Of a stretch of DNA of 64,000 nucleotides, positions 24,448-32,646 are shown one piece after another. A program made the position numbers and the translations under genes. The DNA comes from Catellatospora paridis (GTDB lineage: Bacteria > Actinomycetota > Actinomycetes > Mycobacteriales > Micromonosporaceae): assembly GCF_009720365.1 (NCBI RefSeq), contig NZ_ML769314.1, positions 239,264 to 303,263 on the forward strand, written 5' to 3'. Numbering within the stretch: position 1 is the first letter of the stretch; the number at the start of each line of letters is the position of its first letter. The notes beneath the pieces were generated by a model. That model saw only the letters and a program-made list of their open reading frames with translations, did not search any database and was not told where the DNA came from.

Positions 24448-25284
24448 ATGAAACCGCCGTCCGGCGAGACAAGCGCGGCAGGCCACAGCCTGTTCCTGCG
24501 GGGTATCGGGGTGCGCTTCGGCGGGCTGACCGCACTGGACGACGTGTCCCTCGAGGTGGCTCCCGGCCAGGTGGTCGGGGTCATCGGCCCCAACGGCGCG
24601 GGCAAGACCACGCTGTTCAATGTGGTCTGCGGACTGGTCCGGCCGACCTCGGGCACGCTGGAGCTGAACGGCGTGCGCCTGTCGCCGTCGCCGCACCGGC
24701 TGGCCGGCCTCGGCATCGCCCGCACCCTGCAGGGCGTCGGCCTGTTCCGCGGGCTGACCGTGCTGGAGAACGTGATGGCGGGCGCGACCTGCACCGCCCG
24801 CGCCGGTTTCTTCTCCGGCCTGCTCGGCCTGCCCCGCAGCGACCGCGACGAGCGGCGGCTGCGCGAGCAGGCGTTGACGCTGCTGGAACGCTTCGGCGTC
24901 GCGGCGTACGCGGCGGCGCTGCCCGGCACCCTGCCCTATGCCGTCGGCAAGCGGGTCGCGCTGGCCCGCGCGCTGGCCGCCCGCCCCCGCCTGCTGCTGC
25001 TCGACGAGCCCGCGGGCGGGCTGGGCGCGCAGGACATCGCGGAGCTGGCTGAGCTGATCACGACCCTGCCGGCCGAGGCGGGTTGCTCGGTGATGCTCGT
25101 CGAGCACCACATGGACCTGGTGATGGCTGTCTGCGACCGGATCGCGGTGCTCGACTTCGGACGCCTCATCGCCACCGGCACCCCGCAGGAGGTGCGCGAC
25201 GACCCCGCGGTGGCCGAGGCCTACCTCGGCGCCGAGGTCGACGCGGCCACCCCGTCCATCAGCCGCCAGGAGGCTTCGGCATGA
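24448..25284 (+). CDS. livG: Liv-type ABC importer ATPase
   Basis: A 278-aa nucleotide-binding protein of the branched-chain amino acid type (HAAT) importers. It has Walker A GPNGAGKTT, a LivG-style signature LPYAVGKRVALARAL (degenerate LSGGQ), Walker B LLLLDEPAGGL and the switch His region MLVEHHMD. The C-terminal GTPQEVRDDPAVAEAYLG is typical of LivG. The ATG at 24448 follows TAGAGGTG; GTG 24442 is possible. It is the first gene of livG-F-H-M, with livK following, behind a TetR-type operator shared with fatty-acyl enzymes. The cargo is probably a catabolic substrate rather than an amino acid. Confidence 0.9.
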   Translation: MKPPSGETSAAGHSLFLRGIGVRFGGLTALDDVSLEVAPGQVVGVIGPNGAGKTTLFNVVCGLVRPTSGTLELNGVRLSPSPHRLAGLGIARTLQGVGLFRGLTVLENVMAGATCTARAGFFSGLLGLPRSDRDERRLREQALTLLERFGVAAYAAALPGTLPYAVGKRVALARALAARPRLLLLDEPAGGLGAQDIAELAELITTLPAEAGCSVMLVEHHMDLVMAVCDRIAVLDFGRLIATGTPQEVRDDPAVAEAYLGAEVDAATPSISRQEASA

Positions 25285-26006
25285 CCGCTGACGACGTGAT
25301 CCTGCAGGTGCGGGGCCTGACCGCCGGGTACGGCGCGGCGCCCGTGCTGCAGGAGGTGGACCTCACCGTGCGGGCCGGGACCATCGCGGCGGTGCTGGGG
25401 GCCAACGGCGCGGGCAAGACCACCCTGCTGCGCACCCTGTCCGGGCTGGTCCGGCCGAGTGGCGGCGAGATCGTCTACGGCGGGCAGCCGCTGCGCGACG
25501 TGCCGGTGGAGCAGCTCGTGCGCCGGGGCATGGCGCACGTGCCGGAGGGTCGGGGCGTCGTCGCCGAGCTGACCGTCGACGAGAACCTGCGGCTGGGCGG
25601 CCTGTGGCGGCGCGACCGCGAGGACGCGGGCAAGGCGCTGGCCGAGGTGTACGAGCTGTTCGAGCCCCTGGCGCAGCGCCGCCGCAGCGCCGGGCACCAG
25701 CTGTCCGGCGGCGAGCGGCAGATGCTGGCGCTGGGCCGGGCCCTGGTGGCCCGCCCGAAGCTGCTGCTGCTCGACGAGCCGTCGCTGGGCCTCGCGCCCC
25801 GCGTCATCGCGCAGATCATGGCGCTGCTGCGGCACCTGCGCGACAGCACCGGCCTGACCGTGCTGCTGGTCGAGCAGAACGTACGCAGCGCGCTGTCGGT
25901 GGCCGACGAGGCGGTGGTCATGTCGCTGGGCCGGATCGTGACGGCGACCAGCGCCGACCGGCTGCGCGACGACGAGGAACTGCGCCACGCCTATCTGGGC
26001 TTCTGA
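25281..26006 (+). CDS. livF: Liv-type ABC importer second ATPase
   Basis: A 241-aa ATPase with Walker A GANGAGKTT, signature LSGGERQMLALGRAL, Walker B LLLLDEPSLGL and H-loop-like VEQNVRSALSVAD. The H-loop His of most ABC ATPases is replaced by Asn, as is usual for LivF. The C-terminus DDEELRHAYLGF is also typical of LivF. Its ATG overlaps the livG stop (ATGA). With LivG it forms the heterodimeric motor of the importer. Confidence 0.92.
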   Translation: MTADDVILQVRGLTAGYGAAPVLQEVDLTVRAGTIAAVLGANGAGKTTLLRTLSGLVRPSGGEIVYGGQPLRDVPVEQLVRRGMAHVPEGRGVVAELTVDENLRLGGLWRRDREDAGKALAEVYELFEPLAQRRRSAGHQLSGGERQMLALGRALVARPKLLLLDEPSLGLAPRVIAQIMALLRHLRDSTGLTVLLVEQNVRSALSVADEAVVMSLGRIVTATSADRLRDDEELRHAYLGF

Positions 26007-26042
26007 GCCCCCGCCCTGCTACTGCGAGTAAGGAGGTATCCG

Positions 26043-26921
26043 TTGGACCGCTTCGTCTTCCTCACCTTCGACGGCCTGTCCAAGGGGGCGGTGCTGGCCG
26101 CGTTCGCGCTGGCCCTGGTGCTGATCTGGCGGGCCGCGCGCATCGTCAACTTCGCCCAGGGGGCGATGGCGGTGGCTGCGGCGTACGCCGGCTACAGCGT
26201 CACCACGGCGACCGGCTCGTACTGGCTGGGCTTCGGCGCGGCGCTGGTCGGCGGGCTGCTGATCGGCATGGTCGTCGAGCGGGCGGTGATGCGGTTCGTG
26301 GACCACAGCTCGCCGCTGTCCGAGGTGATCGTGGCGCTCGGCCTGGTCCTGGTCATGCAGGCGGTGCTGGGCATGGTGTACGGCAACGAGTTCCTGCCCG
26401 CGGGCACCCCGTTCAGCCGCAACGCGCTGAGCGTCGGGGAGGTGCCGCTGCTGTCGCGATACGACCTGTTCGTCTTCGGGGCCGTGCTGCTGGTGCTGCT
26501 GGGGCTCGCGCTGCTGTTCACGCGTACCTCCGTCGGCCTGCGCATGCGGGCCTCGGCCTTCGCGCCCGAGGTGTCGCGGCTGCTCGGCGTGAACGTCGGC
26601 GGGATGCTGACGCTGGGCTGGGCGCTGGCGTCGGCGGTGGGCGCGCTCGCCGCGATGCTGGTCATCCCCACCGAGCTGGGCCTGCACCCGCACGCGATGG
26701 ACCTGGTGTTCGTGTCCGCGTTCACCGCGGCTGTGGTCGGCGGGCTGGACAGCCCGCCCGGCGCGGTGGTCGGCGGCCTGACCGTCGGCCTGATCCTCTC
26801 GTACGTCAGCGGCTACCTGGGCAGCGACGTCACCCCGATGGCAGTGCTCGTGCTGCTGCTCGCGGTGCTGCTGGTCCGTCCGGGCGGCCTCTTCTCCAGC
26901 ACCGTGGCGAGGCAGGCATGA
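26043..26921 (+). CDS. livH: Liv-type ABC importer permease
   Basis: A 292-aa membrane protein with about eight hydrophobic segments. IVNFAQGAMAVAAAYAGY is the LivH N-terminal signature, and the EAA-like loop lies around RTSVGLRMRASAFAPEVSRLLGV. The C-terminal VLLVRPGGLFSS is also standard. It starts with TTG at 26043, supported by an excellent AAGGAGGT five bases upstream; no ATG or GTG fits better. It overlaps livM by ATGA. Confidence 0.9.
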   Translation: MDRFVFLTFDGLSKGAVLAAFALALVLIWRAARIVNFAQGAMAVAAAYAGYSVTTATGSYWLGFGAALVGGLLIGMVVERAVMRFVDHSSPLSEVIVALGLVLVMQAVLGMVYGNEFLPAGTPFSRNALSVGEVPLLSRYDLFVFGAVLLVLLGLALLFTRTSVGLRMRASAFAPEVSRLLGVNVGGMLTLGWALASAVGALAAMLVIPTELGLHPHAMDLVFVSAFTAAVVGGLDSPPGAVVGGLTVGLILSYVSGYLGSDVTPMAVLVLLLAVLLVRPGGLFSSTVARQA

Positions 26922-28084
26922 GCGAGCGAACCGGGTCAGCGGGAACCGAGACCGCCGACGAGCGGGCAGGAGAAGGCGTGAGCGAGCAGACCGTCAGCCC
27001 GGCCGCCGCCGCACCCGCACCACGGCGGGCCGGACTCCTGCCTGGCCTTTTCGGCCGGTCGACGCTGCTCCGTCACCTGATCCTCGCGGTGCTCGCCGGG
27101 GTGCTGCTGTTCCTGCTGACCCAGCAGCTCGACCCGTTCCGCAACTTCCAGTTGGCCACGGTCGCGGCCTACCTGTGCGCGACGGCCGGGCTCACGTTGC
27201 TGGTCGGCATGAACGGGCAGCTGTCGCTGGGGCACGGGGCGCTGATGGCCGTCGGTGCGTACACCGTGGCGCTGGCCCAGAACGCGCTGGCCGAGCGGGG
27301 GATCACCGGCAACCAGGTGCTGCCGTTGTCGCTGGCCCTGGGGGTGCTGGTCACCATGGTCGCGGGCGCGGTCATCGGGCTGGCCGCCGCCCGGCTGCGC
27401 GGGCCGTACCTGGCGGGCGTGACCCTCGCCGTGGCGGTCGCGGTGCCCGCGGCGACGGTCACCTTCGACGAGACGTTCAACAGCGAGCAGGGCCTGTCGG
27501 TGGCCGTCGAGCCGCCGCCGCTGTCGCTCGGGCTGTACTTCCCGAACGAGCGTTGGCAGGCCTGGGTCGCGCTGACCGGGGCGCTGCTGACCATGCTGCT
27601 GCTGGCCAACCTGGTACGCAGCCGGGTCGGGCGCAACCTGCGCGCGGTGCGCGACGACGAGGTGGCCGCCCGGCTGGCCGGCATCCACGTCGGGCGTACC
27701 CAGGTGCTGGCCTTCGTGGTGAGCGCGGCCAGCGCCGGGCTCGGCGGCGGCCTGATGGCGCTGCTGGCGCAGAGTGTGTCGCCGGGTGCGTTCTCGCTGA
27801 CCCTGTCGCTGTTCCTGCTGATGGCCGTGGTCATCGGGGGCCTGGGCAGCCTGTCCGGTGCGGTGTGGGGAGCGCTCCTGCTCGTGGCGCTGCCCGACCT
27901 GACCCACGACAGCGCGCAGTGGGTGTCCCTGTCGCCCGCGGTGGCGCAGCGGCTGGAGGGCAACCTCCCGCTGGCCGTCTTCGGGCTGACCCTGATCGTC
28001 GTGATGATCGCCGCCCCGGGCGGCGTGCAGGGCCTGCTGCGCCGGATCGGCGCGAGGGTCCGGCGGCGGGCGCCTGCCCGCTGA
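26918..28084 (+). CDS. livM: Liv-type ABC importer permease, LivM
   Basis: A 388-aa membrane protein with an N-terminal hydrophilic extension (residues 1-~45) followed by about ten hydrophobic segments. LTLLVGMNGQLSLGHGALMAVGAY is the LivM hallmark, and NLRAVRDDEVAARLAGIHVGRTQVLAF is the ATPase-contacting EAA loop. The extension is acidic and Ala-rich and could be skipped if translation began at GTG 26978 (VSEQTVSP). It overlaps livH by four bases and is followed, after 87 bases, by the binding-protein gene. Confidence 0.9.
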   Translation: MSERTGSAGTETADERAGEGVSEQTVSPAAAAPAPRRAGLLPGLFGRSTLLRHLILAVLAGVLLFLLTQQLDPFRNFQLATVAAYLCATAGLTLLVGMNGQLSLGHGALMAVGAYTVALAQNALAERGITGNQVLPLSLALGVLVTMVAGAVIGLAAARLRGPYLAGVTLAVAVAVPAATVTFDETFNSEQGLSVAVEPPPLSLGLYFPNERWQAWVALTGALLTMLLLANLVRSRVGRNLRAVRDDEVAARLAGIHVGRTQVLAFVVSAASAGLGGGLMALLAQSVSPGAFSLTLSLFLLMAVVIGGLGSLSGAVWGALLLVALPDLTHDSAQWVSLSPAVAQRLEGNLPLAVFGLTLIVVMIAAPGGVQGLLRRIGARVRRRAPAR

Positions 28085-28171
28085 TCTCACGACCGCACCA
28101 CCGTACCAACTGCTCCACCTTGTTATATCGATAATCATCAATGTAAGCGTGACGGAAGGACCGGTGTTTCC

Positions 28172-29449
28172 ATGAACGCCCTGACCCGACGCGGGCTCTC
28201 GCTCGCCACGGCCGCCGTGCTGCTCGCGGCTGTCGCGGCCTGCAGCGAGGACGCGAACACCCCGCCGGCCGACGTGCCCGGCGTGACCGCCGGCGAGATC
28301 GTGGTCGGCACGCACATGCCGCTGACCGGTCCCGCCGCGGCCGGCTACTCCGAGATCGCCCCGGCGAGCAAGGCGTACTTCGACTACGTCAACGCCAACG
28401 GCGGGGTGCACGGCCGCAAGATCACGTACAAGTTCATGGACGACGGCTACAACCCGGCCAACACCCAGACCGTGGTGCGCAAGCTGGTGCTGGAGGACAA
28501 GGTCTTCGCCGTCCTCAACGGCCTGGGCACCCCCACCCACACCGGCGTGCTGGACTTCCTCAAGACCAACCGGGTGCCGGACCTGTTCGTCGCCTCGGGC
28601 AGCCGCAGCTGGAACCAGCCGGACAAGTACCCGGGCACGTTCGGGTTCAACACCGACTACACGGTCGAGGGCAAGATCCTGGCCACCCACATCAAGGCCA
28701 CGTACGCGGGCAAGAAGGTCTGCTTCATGGGCCAGGACGACGACTTCGGCCGGGACAGCCTGGTCGGCGTCGAGCAGGTGCTCGGCGCGGGCGCCGTGGT
28801 CGCCAAGGAGAAGTACGTCACCAGCAACCAGAACGTCGCCCCGCAGATCGGCGCCCTGAAGGCGGCCGGTTGCGAGGTCGTCGTGCTGGCCACCGTGCCG
28901 GGCTTCACCGCGCTGTCCCTGGGCACCGCGGCCCGCCTCGGCTTCAAGCCGCAGTGGGTCGTGTCCAACGTCGGCTCGGACTACCTGACCCTGTCCAAGG
29001 TGCTCGGCGCGGGCAAGCCGCTGCTCGAGGGCATGGTCGGCATCTCCAACCTGCCGTCGCCGGTGGACATGAGCGACCCGTGGACCGCGGCGTTCAAGAA
29101 GATCCACGACCAGTACAACGGCAGCGCCCCGTTCAACGGCAACACCGTGTACGGCATGTCGGTGGCGTACCTGTTCGTGCAGTCGCTGCAGGCGGCCGGC
29201 AAGGACCTCACCCGTGAGGGCCTGATCGCGGCCGTGGAGAAGGGCGGCTTCAAGGGCCCCGGCCTCGCCCCGTTCCGCTTCAGCAAGGACAACCACTCCG
29301 GCATGGGCGGCGGCAAGCTGACCAAGGTCACCGCCGGCAACCAGGAGTTCTTCGGCCCCGTCTACGAGACCGACTCCGCCGCCGGCCCGGTCAACGAGTT
29401 CAAGGAGGAGCGCCCCGCCCCTCCCGCCAACTCCATCCCGGCAGCCTGA
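28172..29449 (+). CDS. livK: Liv-type ABC importer substrate-binding lipoprotein
   Basis: A 425-aa exported protein with a lipoprotein signal peptide (lipobox LAAVAAC, Cys24) and a periplasmic-binding fold typical of ABC-type branched-chain receptors (VVGTHMPLTGPAAAGYSEIAPA, AYFDYVNANGGVHGRKI, KKVCFMGQDDDFGRDSL). Homologues that serve aromatic acids, cyclic acids or steroid-like compounds look alike, so the ligand is open. A separate promoter may lie in the AT-rich gap upstream (TTATATCGATAATC, ~28121-28134). That would raise the amount of receptor over the permease, as is common. Confidence 0.9.
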   Translation: MNALTRRGLSLATAAVLLAAVAACSEDANTPPADVPGVTAGEIVVGTHMPLTGPAAAGYSEIAPASKAYFDYVNANGGVHGRKITYKFMDDGYNPANTQTVVRKLVLEDKVFAVLNGLGTPTHTGVLDFLKTNRVPDLFVASGSRSWNQPDKYPGTFGFNTDYTVEGKILATHIKATYAGKKVCFMGQDDDFGRDSLVGVEQVLGAGAVVAKEKYVTSNQNVAPQIGALKAAGCEVVVLATVPGFTALSLGTAARLGFKPQWVVSNVGSDYLTLSKVLGAGKPLLEGMVGISNLPSPVDMSDPWTAAFKKIHDQYNGSAPFNGNTVYGMSVAYLFVQSLQAAGKDLTREGLIAAVEKGGFKGPGLAPFRFSKDNHSGMGGGKLTKVTAGNQEFFGPVYETDSAAGPVNEFKEERPAPPANSIPAA

Positions 29450-29463
29450 CCCCTTCCCGCGTC

Positions 29464-29518
29464 GATCATGAACTTATGGCACGGCTCGACGGCGTGTCCC
29501 TGCCATAACCTCATGATC
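29464..29518 (-). repeat. Family B inverted repeat, copy 2
   Basis: This element begins GATCATGAA and ends TCATGATC, with inner arms TTATGGCA and TGCCATAA. Its reverse complement aligns with copy 1 (1451-1505) over the whole length at roughly four of five positions, so the two are homologous and inverted. It lies just 3' of livK. Confidence 0.8.
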
Positions 29519-29534
29519 AACGCCCGGTGAGCAT

Positions 29535-29565
29535 CGGCCCGGCATGCGGAATGCATGCCGGGCCG
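29535..29565. terminator. Bidirectional terminator between livK and the thiolase gene
   Basis: A perfect 13-bp stem CGGCCCGGCATGC (29535-29547) / GCATGCCGGGCCG (29553-29565) with a 5-nt loop, in the gap between two convergent genes. Confidence 0.85.
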
Positions 29566-29575
29566 GTGGGGTGGG

Positions 29576-30796
29576 TCAGGAGAGGCGTTCGAGGACCATG
29601 GCCATGCCCTGGCCGCCGCCGACGCACATGGTCTCCAGGCCGATGGACTTGTCGTGCCGGCGCAGGGAGTTCAGCAGGGTGGTGGTGATGCGGGCGCCGG
29701 TCATGCCGAAGGGGTGGCCGACGGCGATCGCGCCGCCGTTGACGTTGAGCTTGTCCCAGTCGAGGCCTAGTTCGGCGGCGCTGGCGACGACCTGGACGGC
29801 GAACGCCTCGTTGATCTCGACGAGGTCGACGTCGTGGATGGACATGCCCGCGCGGGCGAGGGCCTGCTTCGACGCCTCCACCGGGCCCAGGCCCATGATC
29901 TCGGGGGACAGGGCGGACAGGCCGGTCGAGACGATGCGGGCCAGCGGGGTGATGCCCAGTTCGGCGGCGCGGGTGTCGGACATGATGACCAGGGCCGCCG
30001 CGCCGTCGTTGAGGGGGCAGCAGTTGCCCGCGGTGACAGTGCCGTCGGGCCGGAACACCGGCGCGAGCCCTTCCAGCGCGGACAGGGTGACCCCGGCGCG
30101 CGGGCCGTCGTCGGCGCTGACCACCGTGCCGTCGGGCAGCGTGACCGGGGTGATCTCGCGGGCCCAGAACCCGTCCTTGATCGCCTGCTCGGCGAGGTTC
30201 TGCGAGCGGCAGGCGAACTCGTCCTGCAGCTGCCGGGACACGCCCCTGAGCTGGGCGACGTTCTCGGCGGTCTGGCCCATCGCGATGTAGACGTCGGGCA
30301 GCTCGCCGTCCTCACGGGGGTCGCGCCAGGTCGGCGCGCCGCCGGTGGCCCGCTGCTCGGTGCGCGCGAGCGCGCCGTCGTAGAGCGGATTACGGGTGCC
30401 GGGCATGCCGTCGCTGCGGCCGTTGCCGTAGTGCGACACCGATTCGACGCCGACGGAGAGGAACACGTCGCCCTCGCCGGCCCGGATCGCGTGCAGCGCC
30501 ATCCGGGTCGTCTGCAGCGAGGACGAGCAGTAGCGGTTGACGGTGGTGCCGGGCAGGTGATCGAACCCCAGCATGGTGGCGACCACCCGGCCGAGGTTGT
30601 GGCCCTGCTCGCCGGCGGGCTGGCCGCAGCCGAGCAGCAGATCGCCGATCTCGCGCGGGTCGAGGGCGGGCACCTGGTCCAGCGCCGCCCGGACGATGTC
30701 GGCGGCCAGGTCGTCGGGGCGTTTCGTGGCCAGCGATCCCTTGTTGGCGCGGCCGATGGGGGAGCGGGCCGCGGCGACCACCACAGCTTCAGGCAC
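29576..30796 (-). CDS. Acetyl-CoA acetyltransferase (thiolase)
   Basis: A 406-aa thiolase with all catalytic motifs: nucleophile Cys90 (NRYCSSSLQ), NEAFAVQ, GGAIAVGHPFGMTGAR with the catalytic His, and CVGGGQG with the second Cys. Its length is normal for degradative thiolases, so it probably performs the last, thiolytic step of a beta-oxidation-like cycle. GTG 30796 follows AAGGATCC. Its promoter carries an operator-like site (30831-30845), placing it in the first TetR regulon, divergent from the SDR gene. Confidence 0.92.
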   Translation of the reverse strand: MPEAVVVAAARSPIGRANKGSLATKRPDDLAADIVRAALDQVPALDPREIGDLLLGCGQPAGEQGHNLGRVVATMLGFDHLPGTTVNRYCSSSLQTTRMALHAIRAGEGDVFLSVGVESVSHYGNGRSDGMPGTRNPLYDGALARTEQRATGGAPTWRDPREDGELPDVYIAMGQTAENVAQLRGVSRQLQDEFACRSQNLAEQAIKDGFWAREITPVTLPDGTVVSADDGPRAGVTLSALEGLAPVFRPDGTVTAGNCCPLNDGAAALVIMSDTRAAELGITPLARIVSTGLSALSPEIMGLGPVEASKQALARAGMSIHDVDLVEINEAFAVQVVASAAELGLDWDKLNVNGGAIAVGHPFGMTGARITTTLLNSLRRHDKSIGLETMCVGGGQGMAMVLERLS

Positions 30797-30830
30797 GGTC
30801 GGATCCTTTCACGAGTACGGGCAAACTTTG

Positions 30831-30845
30831 TGCACTTAAGCTGCA
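30831..30845 (-). promoter_or_regulatory. Operator 3 of the first TetR regulon, before the thiolase gene
   Basis: On the minus strand this reads TGCAGC-TTA-AGTGCA, two mismatches from the palindromic consensus, 35 bases upstream of the GTG at 30796. It is the weakest member of the set after site 5, but its spacing is identical. Confidence 0.55.
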
Positions 30846-30930
30846 TCTTTCGGCGCGGCCCTGTCAATGCCGTGCCAGGTGGGCCATGTCACGATGACCG
30901 TCTTCCGTTGACCGCCCGCGCGGCGCTCCC

Positions 30931-30952
30931 TAATATCGGCACTGCTAGTGCA
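30931..30952 (+). promoter_or_regulatory. Promoter and operator 4 of the first TetR regulon, before the SDR gene
   Basis: TAATAT (30931-30936) is a -10 candidate, and GGCACT-GCT-AGTGCA (30938-30952) starts two bases later. This is nearly the arrangement seen at 21859-21878. One of 12 half-site bases deviates. Confidence 0.7.
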
Positions 30953-30978
30953 ACTAAACCCTTCCTGGAGGAGTCCAC

Positions 30979-31761
30979 GTGACCGCCCTGGAACTCGACG
31001 GCGCCGCGATCGTCGTCACCGGCGCCGGCTCCGGCATCGGCGCCGCGATGGCCCGCCGCTTCGCCGCGGCCGGCGCCCGGGTGGTCGTCAACGACCGCGA
31101 CCCCGTCGCGGCACAGCGCGTCGCCGACGAGATCGGCGGGCGTGTCTTCCCCGCCGACGTGGCCGACGAGGCGCAGGTCGCCGCGCTGGTCGACTACGCG
31201 TGGGAGTCCTTCGGGGCGCTGGATCTGTTCTGCGCCAACGCCGGTGTCGCACCGCCCGCCGACGGCGCCCGGGCCTGGGAACTGGCCTGGCGGGTCAACG
31301 TGCAGTCGCATGTGCTGGCCGCGCAGGCGCTGCTGCCGCGCTGGCTGGTCGCCGGGCAGGGCCGGCTGCTGGTGACGGCGTCGGCGGCGGGGCTGCTCAC
31401 GATGCTCGGCAACGCGCCGTACGCGGTCACCAAGCACGCGGCCGTGGCCCACGCGGAATGGCTGCGGGCCACCTACGCCCACCGCGGTGTCGTGGTGCAG
31501 GCGCTGTGCCCGCAGGGTGTGCGCACGCCGATGCTGGATTCGTCGGGCCCAGGCGGCAGCGTGCTGCTGGACCCCGGTGCGATCAGCGCCGAGGAGTGCG
31601 CCGAGGCCGTGGTGACCGCGCTGGGCGGCGACGCCTTCCTGGTGCTGCCGCACGCCGAGGTGGCCGGCTTCTACACGCGCCGCGCCGAGGACCCCGATCG
31701 CTGGCTGCGCGGCATGAACCGCCTGCAGCAGGACCTGGAGCAGCGGCTGGCGGACTCGTGA
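30979..31761 (+). CDS. Short-chain dehydrogenase/reductase in the first TetR regulon
   Basis: A 260-aa classical SDR: NAD(P) motif TGAGSGIG (14-21), an NDRDP stretch after beta-2 hinting at NAD preference, CANAGV, catalytic Ser in VTASAAG, and YAVTK. It could be the 3-hydroxyacyl-CoA dehydrogenase matching the neighbouring thiolase, or could act on another alcohol of the pathway. The GTG at 30979 has CTGGAGGAG upstream. It is divergent from the thiolase gene, each with its own operator, and is followed by a hairpin and tetR. Confidence 0.87.
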   Translation: MTALELDGAAIVVTGAGSGIGAAMARRFAAAGARVVVNDRDPVAAQRVADEIGGRVFPADVADEAQVAALVDYAWESFGALDLFCANAGVAPPADGARAWELAWRVNVQSHVLAAQALLPRWLVAGQGRLLVTASAAGLLTMLGNAPYAVTKHAAVAHAEWLRATYAHRGVVVQALCPQGVRTPMLDSSGPGGSVLLDPGAISAEECAEAVVTALGGDAFLVLPHAEVAGFYTRRAEDPDRWLRGMNRLQQDLEQRLADS

Positions 31762-31848
31762 GGCCGCGACCCGGCACCATCGTCCCGGCCTCGGGACGCG
31801 TCGCCGGCCCGGCGGTGTCGCGTCTCGCCGTCCCGGCGGAGGCGGGCA

Positions 31849-31874
31849 TCGCCGTCCCGATCGTGGGACGGCGA
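31849..31874. terminator. Hairpin after the SDR gene
   Basis: A perfect 10-bp stem TCGCCGTCCC (31849-31858) / GGGACGGCGA (31865-31874) with a 6-nt loop, 88 bases after the SDR stop and before the tetR promoter. The gap upstream also contains repeats of GTCCCG. Confidence 0.6.
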
Positions 31875-31907
31875 CGAGCGGCCGGATCCCGTCGTGAACG
31901 ACGCGAC

Positions 31908-31922
31908 TACACTCTGCGTGCA
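31908..31922 (+). promoter_or_regulatory. Operator 5, autoregulatory site before tetR
   Basis: TACACT-CTG-CGTGCA has the same 6-3-6 layout as the other four sites, with an imperfect right half. It lies 51 bases before the ATG at 31973, and TACACT can serve as the -10 element. Autoregulation would be usual for TetR proteins. Confidence 0.55.
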
Positions 31923-31972
31923 CGTTTGGGCGGCGCGGTGTGCAGCACCGTCGAGAGGTTGGCGGGAGCGGT

Positions 31973-32593
31973 ATGAGCAGGACCGGCACCGAGGGCAGGG
32001 TCGACGGGCGCACCGCCCGTGCCGAGCGCACCCGGGCCGCCATCGTGGATGCGCACCTCGCGCTGATCACGGAGGGTGACCTGCGGCCGACCGGCGAGCG
32101 CATCGCCGAGCGGGCCGGGGTCTCGCTGCGCGCGCTGTGGACCAACTTCACCGACATGGAGACGCTGTTCGAGGCCAGCGGCGTGCGCGTGCTCGCCCGC
32201 CAGGACGCGGCCTACCGGCCGGTGGACCCCTCGCTGCCGCTGCACCGGCGAGTGGAGGAGTACTGCCGCCAGCGGGCCGAGCTGCTGCAGCTGATCGCGC
32301 CGATGGCCCGCGCCGCGGCGATGCGCGAGCCGGTCTCCGCGCAGCTGCGCCGCAATCGGCTCAAGCACATCGAACGGGTACGCGACGAGGTGTCCGCGCT
32401 GTTCGCACCCGAGCTGGAGATGGCCGGCCCGGGCCGGGACCAGCTGCTGGCCGCGCTGACCGCGTCCACCATGTGGCCGGCCTGGTCGATGCTGCTCGAC
32501 GGGCTCGACCTCGACGTCGACGCCGCCCGGGGTGTCATGGTGCGCACCGTCACCGCGCTGCTGCTCACCGCGATGGCGTCGGGGATGGCATAA
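31973..32593 (+). CDS. TetR-family regulator of the acyl-CoA/Liv cluster
   Basis: A 206-aa protein with an N-terminal TetR helix-turn-helix (residues ~16-60: ARAERTRAAIVDAHLALI, then LRPTGERIAERAGVSLRALWTNF) and an all-helical effector domain. The start is set at ATG 31973 (GGGAG upstream); GTG 31940 is in frame but adds no family residues. It is the best candidate to bind the five T(G/A)CACT-N3-AGTG(C/T)A-like sites between 21.8 and 31.9 kb, one of which is in its own promoter. The inducer is likely an acyl-CoA of the pathway (inference). Confidence 0.88.
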   Translation: MSRTGTEGRVDGRTARAERTRAAIVDAHLALITEGDLRPTGERIAERAGVSLRALWTNFTDMETLFEASGVRVLARQDAAYRPVDPSLPLHRRVEEYCRQRAELLQLIAPMARAAAMREPVSAQLRRNRLKHIERVRDEVSALFAPELEMAGPGRDQLLAALTASTMWPAWSMLLDGLDLDVDAARGVMVRTVTALLLTAMASGMA

Positions 32594-32646
32594 GCGGCAC
32601 GATCCGCGTCTTTCCAAAGCCGTTACTTATAGGTAACACTGTCGGC

